A DNA stretch of 64,000 nucleotides from Paragorgia papillata (lineage: Eukaryota; Cnidaria; Anthozoa; Scleralcyonacea; Coralliidae), in assembly GCA_035771165.1 (NCBI GenBank), contig JAWNZC010000023.1:3520001-3584000 (forward strand). Reading direction: 5' to 3'. The number at the start of each line of letters is the position of its first letter. The stretch's first letter is position 1. Positions 43,206 through 52,436 of this stretch are shown here, in pieces. The notes under the pieces are model-generated. The model did no database searches and had not been told where the DNA came from. It was given only the letters and a program-made list of their open reading frames with translations. The translations under genes and the position numbers were made by a program.

Positions 43206-45035
43206 AGCCTGGTTCTCAATGGTCGTAAGAATCGGGGATTTTTCCAGTCCCCGATCGTTTGGGATTGTTACGACAGGTGTGAACCAGTGAACTCGATGTA
43301 AGTTAAAATCTGATACCTGGAACGCTAACGTCCAGTCATTCGGGGGGCAAAAAGTGAGGCAAAAAGTTCCAGGCCCTTGCGCGGTTTGCAGGTACGATTC
43401 AGTCTCCCACAAAATGTTTTTTACACGGTCACCGGTCTTGAGCGAACTGCGAAGACTCGAAAAGGTTTGAAAAATTATTTATTGAATCATTTTATCACGC
43501 TTTGCTAAACGTGCATTTTAAATTTTGATTGGTTGTGCTATGCTGCCGAACTAATTATGCAGTGATTGTCTATTTGTTGCTATAGGAAAAGTCATTGTCT
43601 TTACAAAACGTGCACGAAGTTTGTCAGTGAAGAAATTAAATCAAATTTTCGTTATATTATAAACCATATATATTAGAGTTTCGTCACTCCGAAGAGGATA
43701 CAAAAAATCAACACAAACTTAGTATAGAATATGCCGTTTAGGTTAGTACCAGTTTCATCAGTTCGTTTTGTTTAAAAAGCATTCCGCATTCGTACCGAAA
43801 ACAACAACTAGCCATGAGTAAACGTGAAAAATAAACAATCAAGTTGTCAGTTTATATTTCTTAAAATATCATTAGTTACAAAAGGCCGTTTAACAAAACT
43901 GAACAAGAAATTAAAGGAGCAGAAATAAGAAAATGACATTAGATGTATATTATGAAATATCAAGTATCAATACGTCTTCAAACTCGTACTCGTACAAGAA
44001 TAGCTTTCTCACTCTTGTTCTCACCTTTTCGGCTGGCTGTTTTCATCCTAGCCAGCAAAAGGACGTCTGTTTTCTCAGCCTATTTTCATCCCTAGCTTAA
44101 TTTACTGTATAGTTTTGGACTGCTATACAGTAAATAAAACAACAACAGCGCTGCACAACAATGGGAAACCATTAAATGCACGTTTAGTCTGATAAATAAT
44201 TTTTTCAAACCTTTTTTCGAGTCTTCGCAGTTCGCTCAAGACGGGCGGCCGTGTAAAAAACATTTTGTGGGAGACTGAATCGTACCTGCAAACCGCGCAG
44301 GGGCCTGGAACTTTTTGCCTCACTTTTTGGTCCTTCGTTAGCGTTCCAGGTATCACATTTTAACTTACATCGAGTTCACTGGTGTGAACATGGTTGAAGT
44401 AACGTCCCAGACAGTCGCCGATCTGATCGGAAGCATCGGAAGAATCGGAATCATTTCTATTTGGAAAATGCATCCCAGACGGTCGCCGACGATCGGGGAT
44501 TCTTACGACTAGTTACGACATGTGTGAACACTGAAACCACTCGTCTGGGACAATCGGGGATGATTCTCGATAATACAAGATGGCGTCCAGCGCGGAAAGC
44601 TACCTGAAATCTCTAGCAGGAAAGTTCAGAAACGGCGAAGACACCGCGTTTATGGAAATTGTCCCTTGTCTGTATAATAGGAGTAACAAACAATTCAAGG
44701 ATAAAAACTTAAAATTGAATTCATGGAAGAAGATCGGTGCTTTGCATACCACCGAAGGCAGTCATGAAACAGAAGTTCTATATACTTGCAAGCAAAGATA
44801 TGAGAGTATTCGCACTGCCTTTTCTTGTTATTTAAAAAATGCAAACTGCCTTCGGGTTCAGGGAGTGTCGTTGTCCGTGTAAAATCATCCGTCTGTTTAA
44901 GGCCGCCATCTTTAAAGTTTAAACTTTGGCACGAATTACGACAAGTCACGACAAGTGTGAACCTGACTGTCGTAAGAATCGCCGACGATCGGGGATAGAC
45001 TGTCCCCGATTCTTACGACAAGTGAGAACTAGGCT
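43206..45035 (+). mobile_element. PIF/Harbinger-type element carrying only a MADF protein
   Basis: The terminal repeats AGCCTGGTTCTCA...GTCGTAAGAATCGGGGA (left) and their mirror (right, ending TGAGAACTAGGCT) are flanked by ATA, a 3-bp duplication. A second inverted repeat of about 200 bp inside (43270-43490 against 44185-44390) contains GAGCGAACTGCGAAGACTCG and GGAACTTTTTGCCTCAC. Harbinger elements normally encode a DDE nuclease plus a Myb/SANT-like or MADF DNA-binding protein. Only the latter is recognisable here (44580-44882). Confidence 0.75.
44580..44882 (+). CDS. MADF-like DNA-binding protein of the Harbinger-type element
   Basis: ATG in the context ACAAGATGG opens 100 codons. Residues about 20-90 fit a MADF/Myb-SANT-like domain: FMEIVPCLYNRSNKQFKDKN, then LNSWKKIGAL (the conserved Trp of helix 2) and CKQRYESIRTAFSCYLKNAN (third helix with Arg-Tyr and the IR pair). 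In PIF/Harbinger transposons such a protein binds the element ends and brings in the transposase. The C-terminus stops soon after the domain, shorter than usual for this family, so it may be truncated or continue by splicing. It sits inside the terminal repeats at 43206-45035, and no DDE transposase frame accompanies it. Confidence 0.65.
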   Translation: MASSAESYLKSLAGKFRNGEDTAFMEIVPCLYNRSNKQFKDKNLKLNSWKKIGALHTTEGSHETEVLYTCKQRYESIRTAFSCYLKNANCLRVQGVSLSV

Positions 45036-45042
45036 ATAACTA

Positions 45043-45789
45043 TAGTCGAACCCCTCCTATTAAGCGGACACATTTGTGACGTTGCTGAGGTGTCCGCTTA
45101 AGAGGGGTGTCCGCTTAAAAGGGGTTGCACAGTAGGGGGTACGCTTGTGCCTATATACGTAGTTGGTTTTCACTATATTCAAAAAACAATCAATACAGCA
45201 CTAAAGGCCATGTCACACGAGGCAATTTTCCTTGCAACTTGCAACGCAATTTTTGTCGGAAAAAAATATTGCAAGTTGCAGAGGGGGTGTCATGCACACG
45301 CTGCAACTTCTCTCGTAGCATTGCGAAAAGTAGAAGCTTCTACTTTCTCTGCATCTCGCAACGCAATGTTTGTCGAAAAAAAATAATTGCAAGTTGCAGT
45401 GGGGGTGTCACAACGCTGCAACTTGTCTAGAAGCTGCTTCTACTTTTCTCTGCGACTAGCAACGCAATTTTTCGTTGCGAGACTAGTTGCAAACATGGGG
45501 TGTCACACGAGGAAATCTTTCTTGCAACTTGCAATACAACTCGCCATTGCGCTGCAAGTTGCAAGGAAAATTGCCTCGTGTGACATGGCCTTAACTGACT
45601 TAAACAGGTTTACAATGCAAAGTGCTGGTCTCTCTTGGTTAATCTCAAGTGTTTATTAAGAGGGGTGTCTGCTTAAAAGGGGTTGTAACTATAGTATTTT
45701 ATTAAAGAAATGTCTGGGACCTCGCCTTGGTGCCCGCTTAAGATAGGTGTCCGATTAAAAGGGGTGTCAGTTAATAGGGATACAACTGT
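45043..45789. mobile_element. pogo/Tigger-like MITE with nested palindromic MITE
   Basis: The ends AGTCGAACCCCTCCTATTAA...TTAATAGGGATACAACTG enclose TGTCCGCTTAAGAGGGGTGT-type repeats. A separate inverted-repeat element (45203-45593) is inserted in the middle. Confidence 0.8.
45203..45593. mobile_element. Nested MITE, GTCACACGAGGC family
   Basis: The ends AAGGCCATGTCACACGAGGC and GCCTCGTGTGACATGGCCTT are perfect mirrors. Several internal inverted TTGCAACTTGCAACGC motifs occur. A related element lies at 62928-63245. Confidence 0.9.
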
Positions 45790-46385
45790 ATTGAACTACT
45801 GCGCGAGGCTCGGACGGAGAAAGGCAGCAAATTCAAAGTCCAATATATAACTCTTCAACTACTTCAACTTCCTGTAATCTCTCCAATTTCTTTCTATATC
45901 CAATACTTTACAGAAGTCGAATACGTCTTATTCTAATTTAATCATTTTCACTATAAACCCTAGCGCAGTGGGGAAGAAATATACCGAAAGGAACATAAAT
46001 AATACTATATATACACAACTACAGTATATCACTTTATAATACACTCCTGCCATGTCAGTGACGTCAGCTCTGTGTTTTCAGCGGACATGTATACTATATA
46101 TCTACAGAGGCGGCATGTTTTCTTCGTATTCTAAGTAATACATTGAAGGTATTCGCGACCTTCATTGTTTCATCTTAGAAATACACGGAAGAGCTCAGTA
46201 ATAGATCAATTAGCGAGCTATATGTATAGATAGTATAAACATACTCAGTTATTTTATAATTATAGATTTAGAAACAACAGTATCATGCATGCATCGGAAA
46301 TCCTGTGACGTGAATAAGGAGGGTTCATGCATAAATTTATTTATTATTTTGCCTATTTTATTTTTATTGATCTATTCTGCCAAAA
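45790..46385. other. No recognisable gene
   Basis: AT-rich sequence with nothing assignable. Confidence 0.5.
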
Positions 46386-46556
46386 ACCCTCGAAGCACAG
46401 GAGAGATCAATTCCAACTCTACTCACATGAGTTGCAAGCTCGACAACGGGGTCACTCGCAACGGTCACCCATCCCAAGTACTAACCCCGTCTAACCGGGC
46501 TTAACTTTTGGTGAGAGGCAGCGCGCTAACAGCACACGCCATGCACCCGTGCACGG
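46386..46556 (-). mobile_element. 5S rRNA-derived SINE, minus strand
   Basis: Read on the minus strand: GGCGTGTGCTGTTAGCGCGC, AGTTAAGCCCGGTTAGACGG, GGTTAGTACTTGGGATGGG and TGACCGTTGCGAGTGACC. The 3' body ends near TCTCTCCTGTGCTTCGAG, so this is a 3'-truncated copy. Its head matches the copy at 11273 better than the 16535 and 29168 copies do. Confidence 0.9.
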
Positions 46557-48075
46557 AGGAAGGCAATAACATATTTTCTTGACAATGCGCCACTGGGTTC
46601 TGTACTTATTATGATAATGTGACAAGCACTGTGTGCCAAAATCAACAGAAAAATATGTTGCCGAGATTTTGAACTCTCAACTTCGGCTTCGGAAATGCTG
46701 GTCCGCCGCTCCAACCTATCAAGTCGTAACGTCTGTAAACGTTGGGGCGGTTAAAGCCAATAGAACTAATACAAGAAATAGCTTCTACCCCTTGTTTTGT
46801 TTATTTCAAACAATTGTATAGGCTTTATTTACCGTTTAATAGTAACTTCTAGGTTCTAGGTTGTGTTGGGAAAACATGACAAACTCGTTTGGCCGGATAA
46901 ATTGTACATTAACATGCATGCAGTGTAAAAAAGTAGATTGCTATAGGCACCCAGTGTTTAGAATAGAGCAAAGTGAAAAGGTGGTAAACGGGATTTTTAA
47001 ATGAAACGAAATACTGACCTCTCGAGCAGAGCCTTATATGTATATACGTACACCAACATTTGGCCATATCGAAAATTTTATGCTCTTTCCGATGTTTAAC
47101 AAAGCAAATAACCAATGAAAATGTTGTTGTTTATGAGCATTTGCCCAAACCGAAAGAAATAAGTGAAAGTGGTCTATTGGGAGCGGAATATACAAACAGA
47201 TTGCTGTTGCCTGTCGTTTCCTATAACGAAACCACAATTGGTCCGAAAAGAGCACGGTTACTCATAATTCTGCATGTCTATTCCTATAATCCGGACTTAT
47301 AGCTCTCAAAACAATTAACGCACTCTACATGAACCTTTTTACAGTAACAAATTACCCCAAAGAATTTCCACAATTTTGATTGTTTCGGGGTTGAAAAAGA
47401 AAAAAAAGGAGCCAGAGTTCGCGTCCGAATTGAATGGTGTTATATGCATATAAGCTGAAACAAATCGAAAACAAATTGAACTAACAAACAGCAATACACC
47501 ACACGCTAATTGCTTTAAAAATATTATGGCTAAATAACTATTTGATTAGTGCTTTCCTAAATGGGATACACAGTACAGTTATATTCTCATCAGTCCCTGG
47601 TATGTTTTTTTGCCTATTCCTCTGAAGACCTGCTGTTTCTGTTTTTACTCCGTAGTTCGTTCAGTCGCAGTGCGATGGGAACTAGTGTTCTGGATTCGTT
47701 TTTCACAGCGGTTGTTTTTGCAACGAATCTACCAGACGCACAAAACGCACAAACCAACTTCTCATTCACGCTGTTCGACATGAAATAGTTTTATCTGCTG
47801 TGCCTGGCGGTGGCCTTTCCTTTCCTTCTAATTTAGGGGAGTATTGTCAATGAATGGCATAAATTCAAAAATGTTCTCAAACAGTGCAGTTCTTTGGCTA
47901 ATGTTTGTCAGAATAAGGCAATATTCAAAGAGCCTGCGACTTTTTAGAGCTACAAGTAACCAGAAATAACCAGTGGAGGAAGAGGAACCAAAATCAGTAA
48001 GTTTGGCCAAACCTTAAAAAGGTGTAGTGTTTGTTGTCAGAGGCGCCAGAAATCTATTGTGACTCTAAATTAGCA
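46557..48075. other. Upstream region of the acetyltransferase gene
   Basis: 46955-47037 carries a fragment of the GAAACGTC family (CAAAGTGAAAAGGTGG, AAATACTGACCTCTCGAGCA). The plus-strand frames at 47060-47302 and 47561-47788 lack recognisable domains. A TTGTTGTCAG at 48031-48040 could be a splice acceptor for an upstream non-coding exon. Confidence 0.45.
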
Positions 48076-48897
48076 ATGTTGAAGTCGTCAAGATTATTTT
48101 CTGTTGCATTCATACGATGCCGGCCGTTGAGACGTGGTGTCCGAACGACTAGCTTATTACCTGCCTTAAGCCAGGTTATAAAAACAGACTATCTTCCCGA
48201 AGGGTTATCACTTGAAATATTAACGGATAAGCACGACATGTCGCAACTCAGAAAACTTCTTGTCGACGCGTTTGCTTGGGACAACGAACCGATTATCCGA
48301 TTCCTTTGTCAAAAATATTACCCCAAGTTATCGACCATCGAACAAGTTGCCGAGGTCGAAAAAAAGTTTGAGATGCTCCACCCTGATCAAGCCTTGCTCG
48401 AAAAAATAAACGAAGGACTCAGTCTTGTTGCGGTCAAGGACGAAGACCCAAAGAAATATGTGAGTGTGGTCTTTGCGGAGACTTATCAACAAGGTGTCTA
48501 TCAAAACGATTCGCTGGTCAAAGATCAGTTTTGCCAAGATGCTTTGGGTTTGATGCACGCTGTCCACGAGAAGGCCGAACCGTTCATTTCGGGCTTCGAT
48601 CCAAATAAAGTCGCTTTCATGTCGCACGGCGCAACCATATCGGAATACCGTTCCACGGGAGTTATGCACGCGTGTTTGGAGTTCATTTTGTCTCGACTCG
48701 TCAAGAAAGGGTTCCAGTTGACGTACGCAATCACCAGCACGAAAAGACTTGCCCGATTTGCCGAGAAACAACTTGGATACCATCAAATCGCAGAGATAGA
48801 ATACGGTGATTACCTAGTTAACGGTGAGAAGGTGTTTGGCAATCTCGTTGAAAATGAGTCAGCGACAGCCATCGTAAAATTACTGTCGGCCCAATAA
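48076..48897 (+). CDS. GNAT-family N-acetyltransferase, mitochondrial-like N-terminus
   Basis: Single-exon frame of 273 residues from ATG at 48076. The frame stays open upstream only to a TTG at 48031, so 48076 is the first ATG. The first 30 or so residues (MLKSSRLFSVAFIRCRPLRR then GVRTTS) are rich in Arg, Ser and hydrophobics with no acid, a typical mitochondrial targeting signal. A GNAT-like fold follows: LSLEILTDKHDMSQLRKLL (first strand and helix), VSVVFAETY (central strands) and ISEYRSTGVMHACLEFIL (motif A, the acetyl-CoA pyrophosphate loop with Arg and Gly). LTYAITSTKRLARFAEKQLG and YHQIAEIEYGDY form the last helix and strand. It resembles the arylalkylamine or dopamine N-acetyltransferase-like group of invertebrates. 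The substrate is unknown. It is intronless, unlike the other genes here, so it may be an old retrocopy, though the frame is intact. Confidence 0.8.
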   Translation: MLKSSRLFSVAFIRCRPLRRGVRTTSLLPALSQVIKTDYLPEGLSLEILTDKHDMSQLRKLLVDAFAWDNEPIIRFLCQKYYPKLSTIEQVAEVEKKFEMLHPDQALLEKINEGLSLVAVKDEDPKKYVSVVFAETYQQGVYQNDSLVKDQFCQDALGLMHAVHEKAEPFISGFDPNKVAFMSHGATISEYRSTGVMHACLEFILSRLVKKGFQLTYAITSTKRLARFAEKQLGYHQIAEIEYGDYLVNGEKVFGNLVENESATAIVKLLSAQ

Positions 48898-48913
48898 CAC
48901 CCAAATTATAGTG

Positions 48914-48941
48914 TATATATATATATATATATATATATACT
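48914..48941. repeat. (TA)n microsatellite
   Basis: About 13 TA units, just 3' of the acetyltransferase stop. Confidence 0.95.
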
Positions 48942-48947
48942 GGTAAT

Positions 48948-49262
48948 GTAAAAAAGTAGAGTGCCGCGTAGGCAGTGTTTTAGATGTAATATATCCAACA
49001 CTCGTCAGTGTTCTTCCTCCGATTTCTAAATACAGCCAAGCGGGTGGAAAATACGAGGCAAACCCGAGTTTTTTTTAACCCGCTTGGCTGTATTTAGACA
49101 TCGGAGGATGAACACTGACGAGTGTTGGATATAGCTTCTCAAACGGATCAATATTTTAAGAGAAACTCGACCTCAAAGTTTGCTAAATTTGACCGTAATC
49201 TTCCTCCGATTTCTAAATACTGATTAAATATTGATTTATTTTGAATTTTCCTCATGAATTAT
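48948..49262. mobile_element. Palindromic MITE, family F copy 1
   Basis: Inverted arms ATATCCAACACTCGTCAGTG and AATACAGCCAAGCGGG are mirrored at 49075-49135. A tail runs through GAAACTCGACCTCAAAGTTT to TTTCCTCATGAATTATTAC. The same sequence in opposite orientation lies at 56822-57078. A GAAACGTC-family tail fragment (GTAGAGTGCCGCGTAGGCAG) precedes it. Confidence 0.85.
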
Positions 49263-49271
49263 TACTGAGTT

Positions 49272-49556
49272 TGAGAAAGCCTGATTATCAGACGGGTATG
49301 GTGTTCGCTCACTTCACGCGGCTCCACCTCCCCGTCTGATGGACTTCACGGGGTTTCATGTTCTCCAATCAGAGCGAAGGTTTTAGTTTTTGAGAACTAA
49401 TTATGTATGCAAGGAATGCCCGAAAAGTGAAACAAATGCATTGCGATTGGCTGCTGCAATACAAAGGATAATACGTCACAGAACATGAAACCCCGTGAAG
49501 TCCATCGGACGGGGTGGGGGAGTGAGCGAACACCATACCGTCTGATAATCAGGCTA
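49272..49556. mobile_element. Palindromic MITE
   Basis: The ends GCCTGATTATCAGACGG, GTATGGTGTTCGCTCAC and GGACTTCACGGGGTTTCATG are mirrored at 49480-49555. No coding frame. Confidence 0.9.
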
Positions 49557-49559
49557 TGT

Positions 49560-49765
49560 TTTAGATGGAGCAAAGTGAAAAGATGGTAAACTGACGAGAT
49601 TAGTTTTTGATGCAGATGAGAAAATCAAATACTGACGTTTCGAGCGAAGCGCTTGATCTGTCACATTTTACTCTGTCGAAAAGCTCTGCTCGAAACGTCC
49701 ATATTTCGTTATCAAAACTACTCTAGACAGTTTACAACTTCTCTCTTTGCTCTATATGATAATGT
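49560..49765. repeat. GAAACGTC-family inverted pair, copy 3
   Basis: TACTGACGTTTCGAGCGAAG (left, reversed) and AGCTCTGCTCGAAACGTCC (right) are flanked by the family tails CAAAGTGAAAAGATGG and AACTTCTCTCTTTGCTCTAT. Confidence 0.8.
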
Positions 49766-50084
49766 ATATACAGTAGATAATGATACATGGTCGCGCGAAG
49801 ATATGGAATTTATCTCAGTCTAAGCCGGTGTCCCAGTAAATTTGTGCCCCCCAAAATATGTCCCCCCAGGACACATTTCCTAGGAAATATGTCCCCCTCT
49901 TCGGAAATTTGTCCCCCCCCCCCTCAGAATGATTCCTTACAGGATAATTGATATACGTGTAATGTGGACAAAACTTTTTAAAAGTAAAAACTATATAGTT
50001 CTGAATGATTAAATTATAACAGCTAAATATATATTTAGATAAGAAACTCTTTTTTGCTTTCTAAAGAGCGTGTTGGCTCGAGGT

Positions 50085-50162
50085 TAATGAAGGGCTCCGC
50101 GTGAAACGTCAGTATTTCGTTGTCGAAATTCTCGGCAGCTCACCATTTTCTTGCTTTGTTAT
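50085..50162 (+). repeat. GAAACGTC-family half copy
   Basis: AATGAAGGGCTCCGCGTGAA then ACGTCAGTATTTCGTTGTC, with the tail CTCGGCAGCTCACCATTTTC. The opposite arm is absent. Confidence 0.8.
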
Positions 50163-50277
50163 TAATATAATAGTGTAGTTTGCCGTTTTTAAAAAAAACG
50201 GTATATACGGAAGTATTTATTAAGGAACCGCATGAATTAGTCATACAGACATTTTGTACGTGGGTTTTTTTTCCCAG

Positions 50278-50420
50278 AATATGGTGATATGGTTCAGTGT
50301 GATCTTTGTGACAACTGGTACCATCTTCCTTGTCATAATTTAAGTTCTTTTCCTGAGAATGATCAGGAATGGCTTTGCCATTCATGTGTTCCACCATCAA
50401 AACTTTGTAAAAATGATTAG
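50278..50420 (+). CDS. PHD-finger last exon (partial gene)
   Basis: After a strong acceptor (GGTTTTTTTTCCCAG) an exon in phase 1 reads YGDMVQCDLCDNWYHLPCHN, then LSSFPENDQEWLCHSCVPPS and KLCKND, stop. This is the second half of a PHD zinc finger: CDLC, the WYH signature with the zinc-binding His, a following Cys, and WLCHSC as the last Cys pair. The first Cys pair must lie in the previous exon, which I did not find. An AATAAA lies at about 50457-50462, some 40 bases after the stop, which supports a genuine 3' end. PHD fingers read histone H3 tails, but they also occur in transposon proteins. With MITEs on both sides I cannot tell host gene from element. Confidence 0.55.
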
Positions 50421-50555
50421 TATAGTGACAGTCCAATTAAGCCAAAGTTTTTATTAAATAAATAAGTTTGTATTTGGTTTCCAATCTGTGGATCGCAACC
50501 CGTGGTAGGTCACGACTCGAGGGCATTCCAGGGACGCGAGATGACCGATGCTCAG

Positions 50556-50889
50556 ACCCTTAAGGTGGCTTGATGGAAAAAAGTTATAAAAATCATATTT
50601 TTTCCTTTAAAACGTTTTTCAGTGTACATTTGTGCCTCATTCTAGTTCTTGCATAGCTCTAGTGTTGGTGCTGATACTTGAAAAAGTTTTACACTTGCAG
50701 CATATGTGTATCTGGACAAATTACATTTATTGTAATATGCAAATTAGAATTTCTAAATTAACTAGAGGAAGGATTTCTCCCCTCCTGAAAACTGTGCGCT
50801 GTCTAATACTTTCCAATACTCAAGAGTAACGCTAGGGTCGTGCAAGGGAAAAATCTGATTGTTTATAGCTTTTTCCTATAAAGCCACAA
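50556..50889. mobile_element. Foldback MITE, family B
   Basis: Left end TTAAGGTGGCTTGATGGAAA, then AAAGTTATAAAAATCATATT. The right arm is its mirror (AAATCTGATTGTTTATAGC, TTTTTCCTATAAAGCCAC). The arms also share TCTAGTT/AACTAGA and GCTAGGGTCGTGCA motifs. The right arm is the same sequence as 1125-1335. Confidence 0.85.
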
Positions 50890-50965
50890 CCCCTAAAATG
50901 AAATCTGTTTTGTTTGAAATGGCGTTAAAAATTATGAAAGACAGCCTTAACCTTTTTTCGACATT

Positions 50966-51060
50966 CCTTTTCGTTCTTGAGTTTATATTTGTATTCTTTT
51001 GTAGTCTTGAGTTTATATTTGTATTCTTTTGTATTCTTGAGTTTATATTTGTTGGGTTTT
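50966..51060. repeat. 27-bp tandem repeat
   Basis: Three units of CTTGAGTTTATATTTGTATT with CTTTTGT, ending in a variant. Confidence 0.92.
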
Positions 51061-51812
51061 TGTAATATGCAAATGAGGTAGCGATGACGTCTAAGCAGGC
51101 CAACAACATTGCAGCAAGGCTTCACATTGGACATATCTTCGAAATCAAACAACAAAATATATCACTTGAAATATATATCCAAACCTTCTAATTTCTCATT
51201 TCTATAACAAAATTATGTTTTCTCCTCGGTGGCAAACATAACATTTTTGGATTGGTACTAGTTAAACACACTTCTAATGACTTAGCCAATTTAAATTAGG
51301 AGGTTCGAAGTTGGTGGGAAAACCTATTTTGAGACAATTTTAATAAAGAAACTCAGAGGTTTGATTTTGAATGGTTTTTGTAATATGCAAATAAGGCATG
51401 TAATGACGTCATCCAAGAGAAAGGGAATTGTAAGAAGGTTACAAATATTGTGTATATTACCAAGACATACACGACATTAATGATTAAGACTTTCTGTTTG
51501 TAAAAAAAGTACGTTCATTGCGTAATCAAAGGATTTTTCGATCGTGATTGAATTAATAAATTAACTGCATGCGTGGAAACGTAGTGCAATGTACACAGTT
51601 CGGACGTTTATATTGTATATATTGTATATATTGCATATATACAGTGTATATATGTACACAGTAATATGTATTAGTGTATTATTAGCACTGCATGCAAACA
51701 TGTATAGTATTATCATGGATTGTAAAAAGACCTAATTGCTCAAAGGGTCTATGAAACGAAAATTAAGTTTGTCTTTCTGTCGAAAATTAAGTCTTTATAT
51801 TTGAAAGAACGC
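51061..51812. other. No gene; octamer plus CRE-like motifs
   Basis: AATATGCAAATGAGG followed by ATGACGTC (51065-51095) and AATATGCAAATAAGG followed by TGACGTCA (51381-51412) share spacing. The rest is AT-rich, with TATATTG repeats at about 51608-51660. Confidence 0.55.
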
Positions 51813-51918
51813 TTAACTCATTCCGGTCCGAGGGCTTCCCCAGAGGTGAAATATAAAATAGTCTGGCGTTATAGCCAGAATAAAATACTAAAGACCAATT
51901 CGGACAGGAAGGAGTTAA
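51813..51918. mobile_element. Palindromic MITE, family C
   Basis: TTAACTCATTCCGGTCCGAG...CTCGGACC-like mirror, ending GGAAGGAGTTAA. The core AGTCTGGCGTTATAGCCAGA is palindromic. Confidence 0.88.
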
Positions 51919-52163
51919 AATGACAAAGTAATATTTTTTGCAGTTTTTGCTTGGTGTTGAACATCAAGGTTAGAACAGTTCTAAAGTTGTACTATATATT
52001 TTATAGTCAGGATGTTGAAGGATAGAACGACTTTTCTAAGATACATATTTTGGACCTAGTCCATCGTCAGTGAAAGTGAACACATGGTTTACAGACTGTA
52101 TTTTTATAAAATAGATACACACCGTAGTTTGTCAGTTACCGTGTTTATATAATTATATCAAGC

Positions 52164-52165
<2 letters not shown>

Positions 52166-52190
<25 letters not shown>
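52166..52190. repeat. (TA)n microsatellite
   Basis: About 12 TA units. Confidence 0.93.
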
Positions 52191-52195
<5 letters not shown>

Positions 52196-52259
52196 TGTAT
52201 GCACGGTTATGATGTCGCGGCACATGCATTTCTTAGTCTTGTTTCATAAAAAGAAATAG

Positions 52260-52436
52260 AAAACGGACACCCTGTGTTTATAAAAAGCAAAGTAAAAAGG
52301 TGGTAAAGTGGCGAGATTTTTAGTAACGAAAAACTGACATTTTGAGCGGAGCCCTTCATCGGTATAAAATATCGCGTTTTACTCTGATCAAGGGCTCCGC
52401 TCAAAACGTCAATTTTTCGTTACTAAAATTTCTTAG
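52260..52436. repeat. GAAACGTC-family inverted pair, copy 4
   Basis: GAGCGGAGCCCTTCATCGG (left, reversed) and TGATCAAGGGCTCCGCTCAA (right), with tails AAAGTAAAAAGGTGGTAAAG on one side and TTCGTTACTAAAA on the other. The arms are nearly complementary. Confidence 0.82.

Noticed and set aside
45125..45659. Overlapping frames of 79-101 codons (plus strand)
   Set aside because: They are entirely within a palindromic MITE with TTGCAACTTGC repeats.
48328..48786. 152-codon frame antisense to the acetyltransferase
   Set aside because: Shadow of the real gene; the plus-strand frame has the recognisable fold.
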